A DNA stretch of 64,000 nt from contig JBDVPM010000008.1 of NCBI GenBank assembly GCA_039968605.1, forward strand, positions 1,412,968-1,476,967, read 5' to 3'. The translations under genes were made by a program, and so were the position numbers. Positions 18,716 through 27,914 of the stretch are shown here, in pieces (position 1 is the first letter of the stretch; each line of letters starts with the position of its first letter). The DNA comes from Alteripontixanthobacter sp. (lineage in GTDB: Bacteria > Pseudomonadota > Alphaproteobacteria > Sphingomonadales > Sphingomonadaceae). The notes beneath the pieces are model-generated. The model was given only the letters and a program-made list of their open reading frames with translations, searched no databases and had not been told where the DNA came from.

Positions 18716-20086
18716 CTAGTTCGCGTCGCCGGCGGCCACTGCATTTACGGCAACGGGCCGGATCATCCCGGTGGCCGCCGCAACCAGATCGGCGGCAACC
18801 GCCTGGCGAAATTCGGTCTGCGCTCCCCATGCTTCGGACGGCATATATTGCGTGTACATCGATGCGCGCAGGCCGCGTTTCATATCCACCAGCGCGGCGG
18901 TGCCAGCCGCACCGCCCCAGCCGTAAGTGCCTGCGAACTCGCCCAGGCCGACCACCCCGCCGGCCCCGAAACCGCCCGAGATACTCGGTCCGAAATCCAT
19001 CGTAAGCCCGTTCGGCATCAGGTTCGAAGTGGCCAGCGCCACCGCGCTTTCGCTCATCACCCGCTTACCGTTCACTGCTCCATAGCCGACCACCATCTGC
19101 AGGAATCGGTCATAATCGCGGGGCGAGGAAACCAGCCCTGCCCCGCCAAAGGGGAAGGCCGGTTCGTCGAGATAGACCGAATTGCTGGCAATATCGATCG
19201 GCAGCAGATTACCGCCAAGTACGCCGTAATTGGTCGTCAGCCGGTCCTTTTCGCTCTCGGGTACGGTGAACCAGGTGCTGTCCATGCCGGCGGGGGCGAA
19301 TATCTGTTCGGCCAGGAAGCTGTCGAAGCTTTGCCCGGATACCACTTCGATCACTCGCCCAAGCAGGTCGAGACTGACCGAATAGCTCCACTTCGTGCCC
19401 GGTTGATAGACCAGCGGCATCTCCGCCAATCCGTCCGCGAAGGCTTCCAGGCTGTCCACCGGCTTCGCCCGGCTGAGACCGGGGATCGGGATTCGGCTGA
19501 TCTGCCCGGGGATCAATCCGCGCTCTTCGTAGGCTTCGCGGATCGGGCCCTTCTGTATGACCCCGTAACCCAGCCCGGCGGTGTGGGTCAGCAAGTGCCG
19601 GATGGTAATATCGCGCTCCGCCGCCACGGTATCCTCGATCGATCCGTCATACACAGTCTGCACACGCATGTTGCGATAGGCCGGCAGAATCTCGTGCAGC
19701 GGCTGGTCGAGGCCCAGATCGCCGCTATCGATCAGGATGGAGGTTGCCATCCCGGTGACCGGCTTGGTCATGGAATAGATCCGGTACAAGCTGTCCCGAT
19801 CCGCGAGCGCTGGCTTACCCAGCGTCAGCACGCCCTTGCCGATCACTTCGGGCTCGCCCTGTCCCCAGCCCATCACCGCGAGCATATTGGCGACCTTGCC
19901 CTCGGCAACATAATTTTCGACCATCGCGCGCACGATCGGCCAGGACGGGACAACCGCCGGATCGTGCGCCAGCGCCATGCGAGCTGCGGGAACGGCGGAC
20001 AGGAAGGCCCCCGCCCCCAAAAACGCACCCCCGCGCAGCAAGCCCCGGCGAGACAAACTCGAACGATCGAAATTCCGGTGCGCCAT
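18716..20086 (-). CDS. Serine hydrolase, beta-lactamase class C / penicillin-binding-like, Tat-exported
   Basis: A 456-residue protein. The N-terminus is a twin-arginine signal (SRRGLLRGG followed by an Ala-rich hydrophobic stretch ending in AARMALA). The fold marks are the nucleophile motif SMTK in YRIYSMTKPVTG (about residue 104) and the second motif WSYSVSLDLLG (YxN-like, with Val where Asn is usual). Such proteins are esterases, D-aminopeptidases or carboxypeptidases more often than true beta-lactamases. The ATG at 20086 follows AGGAA; an ATG at 20119 would add an unconserved 11-residue piece before the Tat motif. Confidence 0.88.
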   Translation of the reverse strand: MAHRNFDRSSLSRRGLLRGGAFLGAGAFLSAVPAARMALAHDPAVVPSWPIVRAMVENYVAEGKVANMLAVMGWGQGEPEVIGKGVLTLGKPALADRDSLYRIYSMTKPVTGMATSILIDSGDLGLDQPLHEILPAYRNMRVQTVYDGSIEDTVAAERDITIRHLLTHTAGLGYGVIQKGPIREAYEERGLIPGQISRIPIPGLSRAKPVDSLEAFADGLAEMPLVYQPGTKWSYSVSLDLLGRVIEVVSGQSFDSFLAEQIFAPAGMDSTWFTVPESEKDRLTTNYGVLGGNLLPIDIASNSVYLDEPAFPFGGAGLVSSPRDYDRFLQMVVGYGAVNGKRVMSESAVALATSNLMPNGLTMDFGPSISGGFGAGGVVGLGEFAGTYGWGGAAGTAALVDMKRGLRASMYTQYMPSEAWGAQTEFRQAVAADLVAAATGMIRPVAVNAVAAGDAN

Positions 20087-20187
20087 CGCAGTAGGTTCCT
20101 TTGTGCAATTGATGTCCATGCGTGTTGGGGCAAGGCGCGTGAACGGTCAATTGCCAAGGCCAACAAGCTTTGGCGGCACTCTGGCGG

Positions 20188-20218
20188 TTGCAAGACGCCC
20201 GCGTATTACCTATATAAT
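20188..20218 (+). promoter_or_regulatory. Possible promoter of the small membrane gene (leaderless?)
   Basis: TTGCAA at 20188 and a consensus TATAAT at 20213 are separated by 19 bases, slightly long. A transcript would start about 7 bases after the -10 box, at or next to the ATG at 20223, and no Shine-Dalgarno is visible, so a leaderless mRNA is possible. Confidence 0.4.
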
Positions 20219-20222
20219 ACAC

Positions 20223-20445
20223 ATGCTCAATCTCGTATCCATCCTCATCGGTATCGTCGCTCTGGTGCTGGCGATCCCTTCCGCAATCCCGTTCCTTGGC
20301 TGGGGCAATTGGGTGGTCCTGCCGATTGCCGTGCTTGGTGCAGGTATCGGGGCGCTGTCATCCTCCAAATGGCGGGCGCAATTTCTGCCTGATCGTGTTC
20401 CTGATCGCGGTCGTTCGCCTGTCGCTGGGCGGCGGGATTATCTAG
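20223..20445 (+). pseudogene. Small membrane protein gene with a single-base frameshift
   Basis: Reading from ATG 20223 gives MLNLVSILIGIVALVLAIP, a turn with PFLGWGNW, a second hydrophobic helix and GALSSSK. The natural continuation is in the next frame: NFCLIVFLIAVVRLSLGGGII and a TAG at 20443. Removing one A from AAA at 20367-20369 joins the two into a smooth 73-residue protein with three hydrophobic helices. Without that change the first frame runs on into the antisense of mutY. This is either a real frameshift or a sequencing or assembly error. The repaired stop overlaps the mutY stop by 4 bases (CTAG), which supports the repaired frame. Confidence 0.65.
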
Positions 20446-21476
20446 GCGAGCGCCAGCCGGGCGGCCTTGGCGAACAAGGTGGGCAGCCCCGCTTCTGCAA
20501 GCGATTCGATAGGCCACCATTCGCCCTCGCCTTCCGGTTCTCGCGGCGCATCGCGGACGATCCAGACCGACAATTCGATGCTGAAATGCGTGAAGGCATG
20601 GCGCACGGTGCCACCGGGTTGCCACTCGCCAATGAAAGGCGGGGAGCCTGTCCCATCGCCCCGCGCATTCCAGCCATCATCGGGCAGAGCGCGCATAGAG
20701 CCCAGCATTCCGTTGCTCGGTCGCCGCACCAGCCAGACCGAACCGCCGCGTTCGATCCAATAGGCGCTACCCTGCCGCATGGGCTTTGCCTTCTTCGCAG
20801 GCTTTACCGGCAAGCGCGCCGGGTCACCCTGCCGCCGCGCCGCGCAGTCACCTGCCAAAGGGCATAGCAGGCAGCGCGGATCGCTCGCCGTGCAGATCGT
20901 GGCACCCAGGTCCATCATTGCTTGCGCGAAATCACCCGCCCTCTCTTCAGGAGTGATGGTGTCCGTGGCCGCGCGGATCGCCTTGCGCGCGGCGGGGAGC
21001 GGCTCGTCTATGGCGAACAACCGCGCCACCACCCGCTCGACATTGGCATCGACCACCACCGCGCGCCGTCCGAATGCAATCGCCGCGATGGCTGCGGCGG
21101 TATACTCGCCGATACCCGGCAGCTTGCGCAGCGTGCGCTCTTCTTCCGGAAATCCGCCAAGCGCCGCCACTTCGCGGGCGCAGGCGACCAGGTTGCGCGC
21201 CCGCGAATAATATCCCAGCCCCGCCCATGCCGCCATCACGTCCTCCTCCGGCGCGGCGGCGAGCGCCGCTATATCGGGCCAACGCTCGGTGAATTTGCGG
21301 AAATATGGCGCGACCGCTGCAGTCGTGGTCTGCTGCAACATCACCTCTGACAGCCACACGCGGTAAGGGTCCGGCGGGGGCGCATCGTGGGCCGCACGCC
21401 ATGGCAGGCTGCGGGCATGGTCATCGTACCAGCCGAGCAGCGAAGCGGCGATTTGTGGAAGGGCGCTGGCAGTCAC
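20442..21476 (-). CDS. mutY: A/G-specific adenine DNA glycosylase
   Basis: Removes adenine paired with 8-oxoguanine, preventing G:C to T:A mutations. Visible features are LSEVMLQQTT with the catalytic Glu, the helix-hairpin-helix LPGIGEYTAAAI, the catalytic Asp region VVVDANVERV, the iron-sulfur cysteines in the exact Cx6Cx2Cx5C spacing (CTASDPRCLLCPLAGDC), and a C-terminal NUDIX-like domain that recognises 8-oxoG. I chose GTG 21476 (344 residues). The longer frame from 21536 has a Cys-rich, unconserved leader and would overlap the divergent DciA-like gene. Confidence 0.94.
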   Translation of the reverse strand: MTASALPQIAASLLGWYDDHARSLPWRAAHDAPPPDPYRVWLSEVMLQQTTTAAVAPYFRKFTERWPDIAALAAAPEEDVMAAWAGLGYYSRARNLVACAREVAALGGFPEEERTLRKLPGIGEYTAAAIAAIAFGRRAVVVDANVERVVARLFAIDEPLPAARKAIRAATDTITPEERAGDFAQAMMDLGATICTASDPRCLLCPLAGDCAARRQGDPARLPVKPAKKAKPMRQGSAYWIERGGSVWLVRRPSNGMLGSMRALPDDGWNARGDGTGSPPFIGEWQPGGTVRHAFTHFSIELSVWIVRDAPREPEGEGEWWPIESLAEAGLPTLFAKAARLALA

Positions 21477-21490
21477 CCGGCGGCTATGGC

Positions 21491-22102
21491 ATGGCACCCG
21501 GCAACATGGAACGGGACACAGACAAACCGGCGACAAGCCAAGCGTCAGCGGGCGGGGCGAACAAGCCGGTCAAGGCCGCGCGCAAGACCGCGGCCAAGCC
21601 AAGAGTGCGCAAATATGAGCGGCCGCGCGGCGGTCCGGCAAAGCCGATTGCGGATCTGATGCCGCAAATCGGTCGCACCGCATTTCGCCGGTTCGGCTTC
21701 GTCCAGTCGAGCGTGGTTACACGCTGGCCCGAAATCGTCGGCGAAACCCATGCAAGGGTCTGCGCGCCCGAGGCCATCCGCTTTCCGCCGGGCGAGAAGT
21801 CCGAAGGCATCCTGCAATTAGTCGTCATTCCCGCCCACGCGCCGCTGATCCAGCATGTGATTCCTGAAATCATGGACCGGGTGAACCGCTTCTTCGGGTA
21901 CAAGGCGGTTGCGCGGGTAAAAATCCGGCAAGGCGAGGTTAAGCCGCCGGCTGCTGAAACGCGCCCCAAGGCGCCGCCATCGCTCAGGCCGATCCCTATG
22001 GAACTGGGGGACAGTTTGCGCGATATCGGCGATCCGGAACTGCGCACGGTGCTGGAATCGCTCGCTCGCAGCATGGGTTCGAAAGAGGATCGCGATCAAT
22101 GA
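21491..22102 (+). CDS. DUF721 / DciA-family protein
   Basis: A 203-residue protein whose middle part matches DUF721: GRTAFRRFGFVQSSVVTRWPEIVG, then LVVIPAHAPLIQHVIPEIMDRVNRFFG with the KH-like fold expected of DciA. DciA proteins load or assist the replicative helicase DnaB in bacteria that lack DnaC, so a role in replication initiation is likely. Both ends are low in complexity (Lys/Ala-rich N-terminus). ATG 21506 is an alternative start. It lies about 14 bases from the divergent mutY start, and its TGA overlaps the ATG of the next gene (ATGA). Confidence 0.85.
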   Translation: MAPGNMERDTDKPATSQASAGGANKPVKAARKTAAKPRVRKYERPRGGPAKPIADLMPQIGRTAFRRFGFVQSSVVTRWPEIVGETHARVCAPEAIRFPPGEKSEGILQLVVIPAHAPLIQHVIPEIMDRVNRFFGYKAVARVKIRQGEVKPPAAETRPKAPPSLRPIPMELGDSLRDIGDPELRTVLESLARSMGSKEDRDQ

Positions 22103-22782
22103 AAATCGGCAAAGCCTGGAAAGGCGCAGCGTTGGCAGTGGCAGCCACATTCGGCATCGCCGCAACCGCCAATTGGAATGCGGAGGTTCGGCAGGTCGAT
22201 AATGGCCATGTGATCGGCAATCCCGACGCCAAGCATACGCTGACCGAATTCGTCAGCTATACCTGCAACCACTGCGCCAGCTTTACCAAGCAGGGCGAAG
22301 GCACGCTGCAATTCGCCTTTATCGGTCCCGGCCATATGCAGCGCGAGGTTCGCAATATCGTGCGCGACCCGCTCGATCTGACAGCGGCGATGCTGACCAG
22401 TTGCGGCGATCCCAGGAAGTTTCCCCAGAACCACGTCGCTTTCATGCGCAGCCAGGACGAATGGTTGCCGATTGCCGGGCGCGCCACCGCAGCACAGCGC
22501 CAGCGCTGGAATTTTGGCCCGCACACCGCACGACGCCGCGCCATTGCCGCCGATTTCGGGTTTTACAAGATGATGGAACGGCGCGGTTACCAGCGCACAC
22601 AGGTCGACCAGTGCCTGGCCGACGACGCGAAGGCTCTCGCGCTGGCCAAGTCCAGCGCCGCCGATCTTGCGAAATACGAGCTGTCGGGCACCCCCAGCTT
22701 CGCCGTCGATGGCGAGGTGCTGCGCGGCACACATGACTGGGCTACGCTGGAGCCGCAACTGACTGCGCTGTATCGCCGTTGA
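22099..22782 (+). CDS. Exported DsbA-like thioredoxin-fold protein (first of a tandem pair)
   Basis: A 227-residue protein with a signal peptide (WKGAALAVAATFGIAATAN), a redox motif YTCNHCASF (CNHC) about 60 residues in, and the cis-Pro segment LSGTPSFAVDGEVLRG near the end. The thioredoxin_4/DsbA layout suggests periplasmic disulfide formation or isomerisation. It shares REVRNIVRDPLDLT and SCGDPRKF with the next gene, so the two are paralogues. It overlaps the DciA-like gene by 4 bases and the trio is probably one transcript leading toward smc. Confidence 0.88.
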   Translation: MKIGKAWKGAALAVAATFGIAATANWNAEVRQVDNGHVIGNPDAKHTLTEFVSYTCNHCASFTKQGEGTLQFAFIGPGHMQREVRNIVRDPLDLTAAMLTSCGDPRKFPQNHVAFMRSQDEWLPIAGRATAAQRQRWNFGPHTARRRAIAADFGFYKMMERRGYQRTQVDQCLADDAKALALAKSSAADLAKYELSGTPSFAVDGEVLRGTHDWATLEPQLTALYRR

Positions 22783-22867
22783 TGCCTGTTCAAAAGCCAT
22801 GGGCGAAGCCTTGCGCGTGCCTCCATCTGCATTACCCTCATACCCGAACCCACAGGAACCGGACCCG

Positions 22868-23617
22868 ATGACCAAATTGCGCACCCTCGCCCTCGCCTCC
22901 CTTGCAGCTCCGCTTACCCTCGCCCTTGCCGCTTGCGACGACGCCGGCACTGCAGACGGAGTGAGCAGCGGCGAAGCGATCGATCCGATCGCAGCGCCCG
23001 AAGGCCAGGAATGGGGCGAAATCGCGGTCAAAACCGAAGAGGGCGGCTACCGTATCGGCAACCCCGATGCGCCGATAAAGCTGGTGGAATTCGCCAGCCA
23101 CACTTGCGGCGGCTGCGCCTCTTTCGCCGCGACCGGGGCGGCTGCGCTGGAGGAGGAATACGTCCCCACCGGCGTCGTGTCCTTTGAAATCCGCAATTTG
23201 ATCCGCGATCCGCTCGACCTGACCATTTCCGTGCTGGCCCGCTGCGGCGATCCGGCTCGCTTCCACCCGCTCGCCGACCAGGCCTGGGCATCGCTCAACC
23301 AGTTCAGCCAGACCATTGGCCAGAACGGCGCAATGGCGGAACAGGCAATGACCCTGCCGGAAGATCAGCGGATGATCGGCATCGCCGAAGCCGCCGGATT
23401 GATCGACTGGTTCGCCGCGCGCGGCCTGTCGCGCAACCAGGCGCAAAGCTGCCTCGCCGATGCGGAGAATATCCGCGCCATCGCCGAACAATCGCGTGAA
23501 CAGGCCGATCTGAACAATGTCCAGTCGACACCGACTTTCCTGATCAACGGCAACAATGTCGGCCCGCAGAGCTGGGAAACGCTGGAACCCCTGCTGCAGG
23601 AGGCTGGCGCGCGGTAA
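22868..23617 (+). CDS. DsbA-like lipoprotein (second of a tandem pair)
   Basis: A 249-residue protein with a lipoprotein signal ending LTLALAAC, then a linker, GNPDAPIKLVEFASHTCGGCASF with a CGGC active site, and a TPTFLINGNNVG cis-proline loop. FEIRNLIRDPLDLT and RCGDPARFH match the preceding gene, so this is a duplicated and diverged copy that has become membrane-tethered. ATG 22868 follows AGGAA; an upstream in-frame ATG at 22799 would put 23 extra residues before a good signal peptide and is rejected. Confidence 0.88.
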   Translation: MTKLRTLALASLAAPLTLALAACDDAGTADGVSSGEAIDPIAAPEGQEWGEIAVKTEEGGYRIGNPDAPIKLVEFASHTCGGCASFAATGAAALEEEYVPTGVVSFEIRNLIRDPLDLTISVLARCGDPARFHPLADQAWASLNQFSQTIGQNGAMAEQAMTLPEDQRMIGIAEAAGLIDWFAARGLSRNQAQSCLADAENIRAIAEQSREQADLNNVQSTPTFLINGNNVGPQSWETLEPLLQEAGAR

Positions 23618-23659
23618 GGCCGCACGCCAGGCCATATTGAGGGGGAGGTTCGACCGCGA

Positions 23660-26600
23660 ATGCTGATCAGGAAGCTCAAACTCAGCGGCTTCAAGAGCTT
23701 CGTCGAACCTGCCGAACTACATATCGAACCGGGTCTGACCGGGGTCGTCGGCCCCAATGGCTGCGGCAAATCCAACCTGCTGGAAGCGATCCGCTGGGTA
23801 ATGGGCGAAAACTCGCCCAAATCCATGCGCTCTGGCGGGATGGAGGATGTGATCTTTGCCGGGACCGCCCAGCGCCCGCCGCGCGATTTCGCCGAAGTGG
23901 TGTTGCAGGGCGAAACCACCGATGGGGAGGAACTGGATGTTACCCGCCGCATCGCGCGCGGCGCGGGCAGTGCCTACCGCGTAAATGGCAACGATGTGCG
24001 GGCCAAGGACGTCGCGCTGACCTTTGCCGATGCGGCGACCGGGGCGCATAGTCCCGCCCTCGTCAGCCAAGGCAAGATTGCGCAAGTCATCGCCGCCAAG
24101 CCGACCGAGCGGCGGCAAATGCTGGAAGAAGCCGCCGGTATCGCCGGGCTCCACGTCCGCCGCCGCGATGCCGAGAGCAAACTGCGCCAGACAGAGGCAA
24201 ATCTGGCGCGCCTGGAAGACCTGATGGCGGGGCTGGATTCGCAGATGGCCTCGCTGCGGCGGCAGGCGAAGCAGGCGGAACGCTACACCAAATTGTCCGG
24301 CCAGATCCAGTCTGCGGAAGCCCGACTGCTCTATGCGCGCTGGCACGAAGCGGCGGCGGCGGCTGACGAGGCGCGCAAGGCTGCCGGCAATGCCGATGCC
24401 GATGTCGAGCGTGCCCGGCTGGCGGCGGGTGAAGCGCAAAAGGCCCAGCGTGCAGCGGCACAATCGCTTGCCGATGCGCGCGAAGAACTGGCCGACCGGC
24501 GCGACGATGCCAGCGCGCACGGCCACCGTATGGCCGCGCTGACCGAGAAACTGGAGGCCGCCGAACAGCGCCTCGCCGATCTGGACCGCCAGAAGACCCG
24601 GCTGGAAGAAGATCGCGGAGAGGCCGACCGGCTGACCCGCGATGCGGCCGATGCGCTGAAAAAACTGGCCCTCCAGCTCGAGGCGGGCCGCACCGCGCTG
24701 GCGCAGGACGAAGACAAGCTGCCCGGCCTTACCCGCGCCAGCGAATCGGCCGAGCAGGCAGCGCGCGCGGCAGAACTGGCGCTGGCCAATGCGACAGCCG
24801 ATCACGCCGGGGTGGAGGCCGAATGGCGCGTCGCCCAGGCGGAAATCGAGCAGGCCGAAGCAAGGGTACAGCGTATCGAAGCCGAAGCCCGGCGAATGCA
24901 GGCAGCGCGCGCCTCGCTGTCCGAAGCCGGCGATCCGCAGCAGGCCGTCAGCAAGGCGCAGGCGCAGCTGGATCAGGCCTCGGCCAAGGTTGTCAGCCTG
25001 CGCGAGGCGCTCGATCAAAAGCGCACAGCCAAGGCCGACTTGCAATCGTCACGCGACGAGGCTGCGAGCAATCTGTCGGCCGCTCGGGCGGAACTGGCCG
25101 GTGTGGAGCGCGAGTACAGGGCGCTCTCCAGGGACCGCGAAGCGCGTGCGAAACAGGCTGCGGCCAGGCACGGCCTGCCGCTCGCTCTCGACAAGGTCCG
25201 CGCCCAGCCCGGCTATGAACGCGCGCTCGCCGCAGTGCTGGGGCGCGATGCAAAGGCGGCTCTGGGCGCACCCGGCGACAGCAACTCCAACGCAAAAGAC
25301 GGACGATACTGGACCGGGCGCCCGCCGCCCAAGCAGGTGGCGCAAAGCCTGGCGGAGCATGTCACGAGCTGCCCGGATCAGCTGGCCGCAAGGCTGGCAT
25401 TGGTCCATGTCGCCGAAACCGACGATGGCCGCACGCTCGAGCCCGGCGAATGGCTCGTCACCACCGGCGGCGCACTAAGGCGCTGGGACGGTTTCGTTGC
25501 GCGCGGCGAAGGCGGGGCAGAAGCCGCGCTGCTGGAGGCCGAAAACCGCTTCTCCGAACTGGCAGGGCGCCTTCCGGAATTGCAGGAGAATGCCAGCGCG
25601 GCCGAGCGCGACGAACGATCGGCCGCCGAGCAACTGGGCGAATTGCAGCGCGATCTGGTTTCGTCGGAGCGTCGCCTGCACGAAGCGACGGACGATGAAC
25701 GCCGCGCCCTGCGCACGCTCGATCAGGCCGAAGCCGCGCGTGATCGGATGGCAAGTCGGCTCGCCGAACTCGATGAGGCGGAGAAGGAATTGACCGAGCG
25801 GCGGGTTCAGGCCGATGCGGACCTTGTTGCCGCGCTCGAGAAACGCGCTACCCTGCCCGATCCCGAAACCGGCCGCGCCCGGCTGGACGCGGTCCGGGCC
25901 AGGAACGAGGCGGCACGCGGAGCGGTGCAATCGGCTAGCGCCGCTCTCGCTGCGCAAACGCAGGCGCTGGCTGTGGCGCGCGAACGGGTGGCGGCACAAA
26001 AATCCGACATGGCAAATTGGGAAGCGCGCTCCGGCGATGCGGCCAACCGGCTGTCCGAAACGGCGCGCAGGCTGGACGAGATCGAGGAGGAGCGCGCGGT
26101 GGTGGCGGCCAAGCCCGAAGGTCTCCACCGCGAGATAGAGCAAGGCGACACGGTGCGCGCACGGTTGACCGATGAGCTCGCCAAGGCCGAAGCCGCCGTG
26201 GCGCAGGCACAGGCGGCCAGCGACGCGCAGGACCGCGCGCTTTCGCAGATCAACGAAGCACTCTCCACCGCGCGCGAGGCCCGCGCCGGACTGGCGGCGC
26301 GGGCGGAAAACGAGGAGCAGCGCCGCGCCGAAATGGCGCGCCTTTCGGGTGAGCGATTCCAGTGCCCTCCCCCGATGCTGGCCGACCGGTTCGATTTCGA
26401 TCCGGAGACGATTGCCGGCGCGCAGCAGGAATCGGAGGAAATGGACCGCCTGACTGCCAGCCGCGAACGCATCGGGCCGGTCAATCTGGTGGCAACCGAA
26501 GAATTGGAGCGGATCGAGGCCGAACACGGCTCCAGCGCAGCCGAACAGGCCGAGCTGGGCGAAGCAGTCAGCCGCTTGCGCGGTTCGATCGGCAATCTCA

Positions 26601-27097
26601 ACCGCGAGGGGCGCGAGCGACTGAAAGCCGCGTTCGAACAGGTCGATCGGCATTTCCGCCGCCTGTTCACTCGGCTGTTCGAAGGCGGGCAGGCCCATCT
26701 GGCGCTGATCGACAGCGACGATCCGCTGGAAGCAGGGCTCGAGATTTTTGCGCAGCCTCCAGGCAAACGCCTGCAATCGCTCACCCTGCTGTCAGGCGGC
26801 GAGCAGGCGCTGACCGCGATCGCGCTGATCTTTGCGCTGTTCCTGACCAATCCGGCCCCGATCTGCGTGCTGGACGAGGTGGATGCACCGCTGGACGATG
26901 CCAATATCGACCGGTTCTGCGACCTGCTCGACCAGATGGTCCGCGAGACCAGCACGCGTTACCTGATCGTGACACATAATGCGGTGACGATGAGCCGGAT
27001 GCACCGCCTGTTCGGTGTGACGATGGTGGAACAGGGCGTCAGCCGTCTCGTCAGTGTAGATCTGGAAATGGCCGAGGAACTGGTTGCGGCGCAATAG
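23660..27097 (+). CDS. smc: Chromosome segregation ATPase SMC
   Basis: A 1145-residue protein of normal SMC length. The Walker A motif is GPNGCGKSNLLEAIRWVMGE (about residues 30-49), followed by a long Ala/Glu/Arg-rich coiled coil, a central hinge (about 500-660), a second coiled coil, the ABC signature LSGGEQALTAIALIFALF (about 1044) and Walker B with PICVLDEVDAPLDDAN (about 1068). SMC with ScpAB organises and segregates newly replicated chromosomes. GGGGGAGG about 10 bases upstream supports the ATG. It ends 3 bases before the convergent merR stop. Confidence 0.97.
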   Translation: MLIRKLKLSGFKSFVEPAELHIEPGLTGVVGPNGCGKSNLLEAIRWVMGENSPKSMRSGGMEDVIFAGTAQRPPRDFAEVVLQGETTDGEELDVTRRIARGAGSAYRVNGNDVRAKDVALTFADAATGAHSPALVSQGKIAQVIAAKPTERRQMLEEAAGIAGLHVRRRDAESKLRQTEANLARLEDLMAGLDSQMASLRRQAKQAERYTKLSGQIQSAEARLLYARWHEAAAAADEARKAAGNADADVERARLAAGEAQKAQRAAAQSLADAREELADRRDDASAHGHRMAALTEKLEAAEQRLADLDRQKTRLEEDRGEADRLTRDAADALKKLALQLEAGRTALAQDEDKLPGLTRASESAEQAARAAELALANATADHAGVEAEWRVAQAEIEQAEARVQRIEAEARRMQAARASLSEAGDPQQAVSKAQAQLDQASAKVVSLREALDQKRTAKADLQSSRDEAASNLSAARAELAGVEREYRALSRDREARAKQAAARHGLPLALDKVRAQPGYERALAAVLGRDAKAALGAPGDSNSNAKDGRYWTGRPPPKQVAQSLAEHVTSCPDQLAARLALVHVAETDDGRTLEPGEWLVTTGGALRRWDGFVARGEGGAEAALLEAENRFSELAGRLPELQENASAAERDERSAAEQLGELQRDLVSSERRLHEATDDERRALRTLDQAEAARDRMASRLAELDEAEKELTERRVQADADLVAALEKRATLPDPETGRARLDAVRARNEAARGAVQSASAALAAQTQALAVARERVAAQKSDMANWEARSGDAANRLSETARRLDEIEEERAVVAAKPEGLHREIEQGDTVRARLTDELAKAEAAVAQAQAASDAQDRALSQINEALSTAREARAGLAARAENEEQRRAEMARLSGERFQCPPPMLADRFDFDPETIAGAQQESEEMDRLTASRERIGPVNLVATEELERIEAEHGSSAAEQAELGEAVSRLRGSIGNLNREGRERLKAAFEQVDRHFRRLFTRLFEGGQAHLALIDSDDPLEAGLEIFAQPPGKRLQSLTLLSGGEQALTAIALIFALFLTNPAPICVLDEVDAPLDDANIDRFCDLLDQMVRETSTRYLIVTHNAVTMSRMHRLFGVTMVEQGVSRLVSVDLEMAEELVAAQ

Positions 27098-27100
27098 GGC

Positions 27101-27517
27101 CTAGCGGTCCAGCGCGGCGGCCAGATCTGCGCGGATTGATTTCAGGCCCGCCAGCAATTCCGCCGGCACCCGTATAGCCGCACCCGAAACCGGCAGTTCA
27201 GCCGAAGGCGTTTCGGCAGGAACGGCAGTCACGCTGCCAGCCTCGCCATCTTCGTCCGCAGCCGATTTCAGCGCCTGCGCGGCGCCTTTCAGCGTATAAC
27301 CTTCGTGATTGACCAGCCGATCGATCCTTTCGACCAGCTTCACATCTTCCGGGCGGTAATAGCGCCGACCGCCGCTGCGCTTCAATGGTTCGAGAGCGCT
27401 GAATTGCTGTTCCCAATAGCGCAGGACGTGCGGTTTGATCCGCAGCGCCTTCGCGACTTCGCCAATGGTGCGCAGCGCCCCCGCATCCTTGCCGTCGTCG
27501 AAGGGAGAACCCGCCAT
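27101..27517 (-). CDS. MerR-family transcriptional regulator
   Basis: A 138-residue protein with the winged-helix start RTIGEVAKALRIKPHVLRYWEQQF and SGGRRYYRPEDVKLVERIDRLV, then GYTLKGAAQAL. The C-terminal part has no cysteines for metal sensing and looks disordered. Its position directly after ihfA, behind plsX and fabH, is a conserved arrangement in alphaproteobacteria; its targets are not known to me. One base separates it from the ihfA stop, so both are likely on one mRNA from the promoter at 27859-27887. Confidence 0.9.
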   Translation of the reverse strand: MAGSPFDDGKDAGALRTIGEVAKALRIKPHVLRYWEQQFSALEPLKRSGGRRYYRPEDVKLVERIDRLVNHEGYTLKGAAQALKSAADEDGEAGSVTAVPAETPSAELPVSGAAIRVPAELLAGLKSIRADLAAALDR

Positions 27518-27518
27518 A

Positions 27519-27818
27519 TCAGCCGCCCTTGACGATCCGGTCCTTGAGCAGCTGGCTGGCGCGGAAGGTCATCACGCGGCGCGGCGTAATCGGAACCTCG
27601 ACCCCCGTCTTGGGGTTGCGGCCGACGCGTTCCTTCTTGTCGCGCAGGATGAAGCTGCCGAAGCCGGAGATCTTGACGTTCTCCCCTTCGCCCATCGCGT
27701 GGCACATATGGGCCAGGATCGATTCCACCATGTCGAGCCCTTCGGCCCGACTGAAACCCATTTTACGATTGATTGTCTCGGCCAGATCGGCGCGAGTAAG
27801 AGTGCCCACCGAACGCAT
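27519..27818 (-). CDS. ihfA: Integration host factor subunit alpha
   Basis: A 99-residue DNA-bending protein of the HU/IHF family. The sequence [47 protein letters not shown] and the beta-arm [13 protein letters not shown] are characteristic of IHF alpha rather than HU. It pairs with IHF beta to bend DNA at specific sites. GGAGG upstream and the strong promoter at 27859-27887 support this start. Confidence 0.94.
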   Translation of the reverse strand: MRSVGTLTRADLAETINRKMGFSRAEGLDMVESILAHMCHAMGEGENVKISGFGSFILRDKKERVGRNPKTGVEVPITPRRVMTFRASQLLKDRIVKGG

Positions 27819-27858
27819 CTTCCAACGCCTCCATTCCTACCCAATACAACAATTGCTA

Positions 27859-27887
27859 ATTGTAACGCGACTTGTCACGTTTGGCAA
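27859..27887 (-). promoter_or_regulatory. Sigma-70-type promoter of ihfA-merR
   Basis: On the minus strand TTGCCA (27887-27882) and TACAAT (27864-27859) are separated by exactly 17 bases. A start about 7 bases further gives a 5' leader of roughly 34 bases before ihfA. This would let ihfA-merR be expressed independently of rpmF-plsX-fabH. Confidence 0.7.
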
Positions 27888-27914
27888 CGCGCAGGATTGA
27901 AAAAACTGGTTTTT

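Noticed and set aside
18395..20392. A 665-codon open frame on the plus strand opposite nudC and the serine hydrolase
   Set aside because: Both antisense genes have full catalytic motifs; this frame has none and merges into the start of the small membrane gene.
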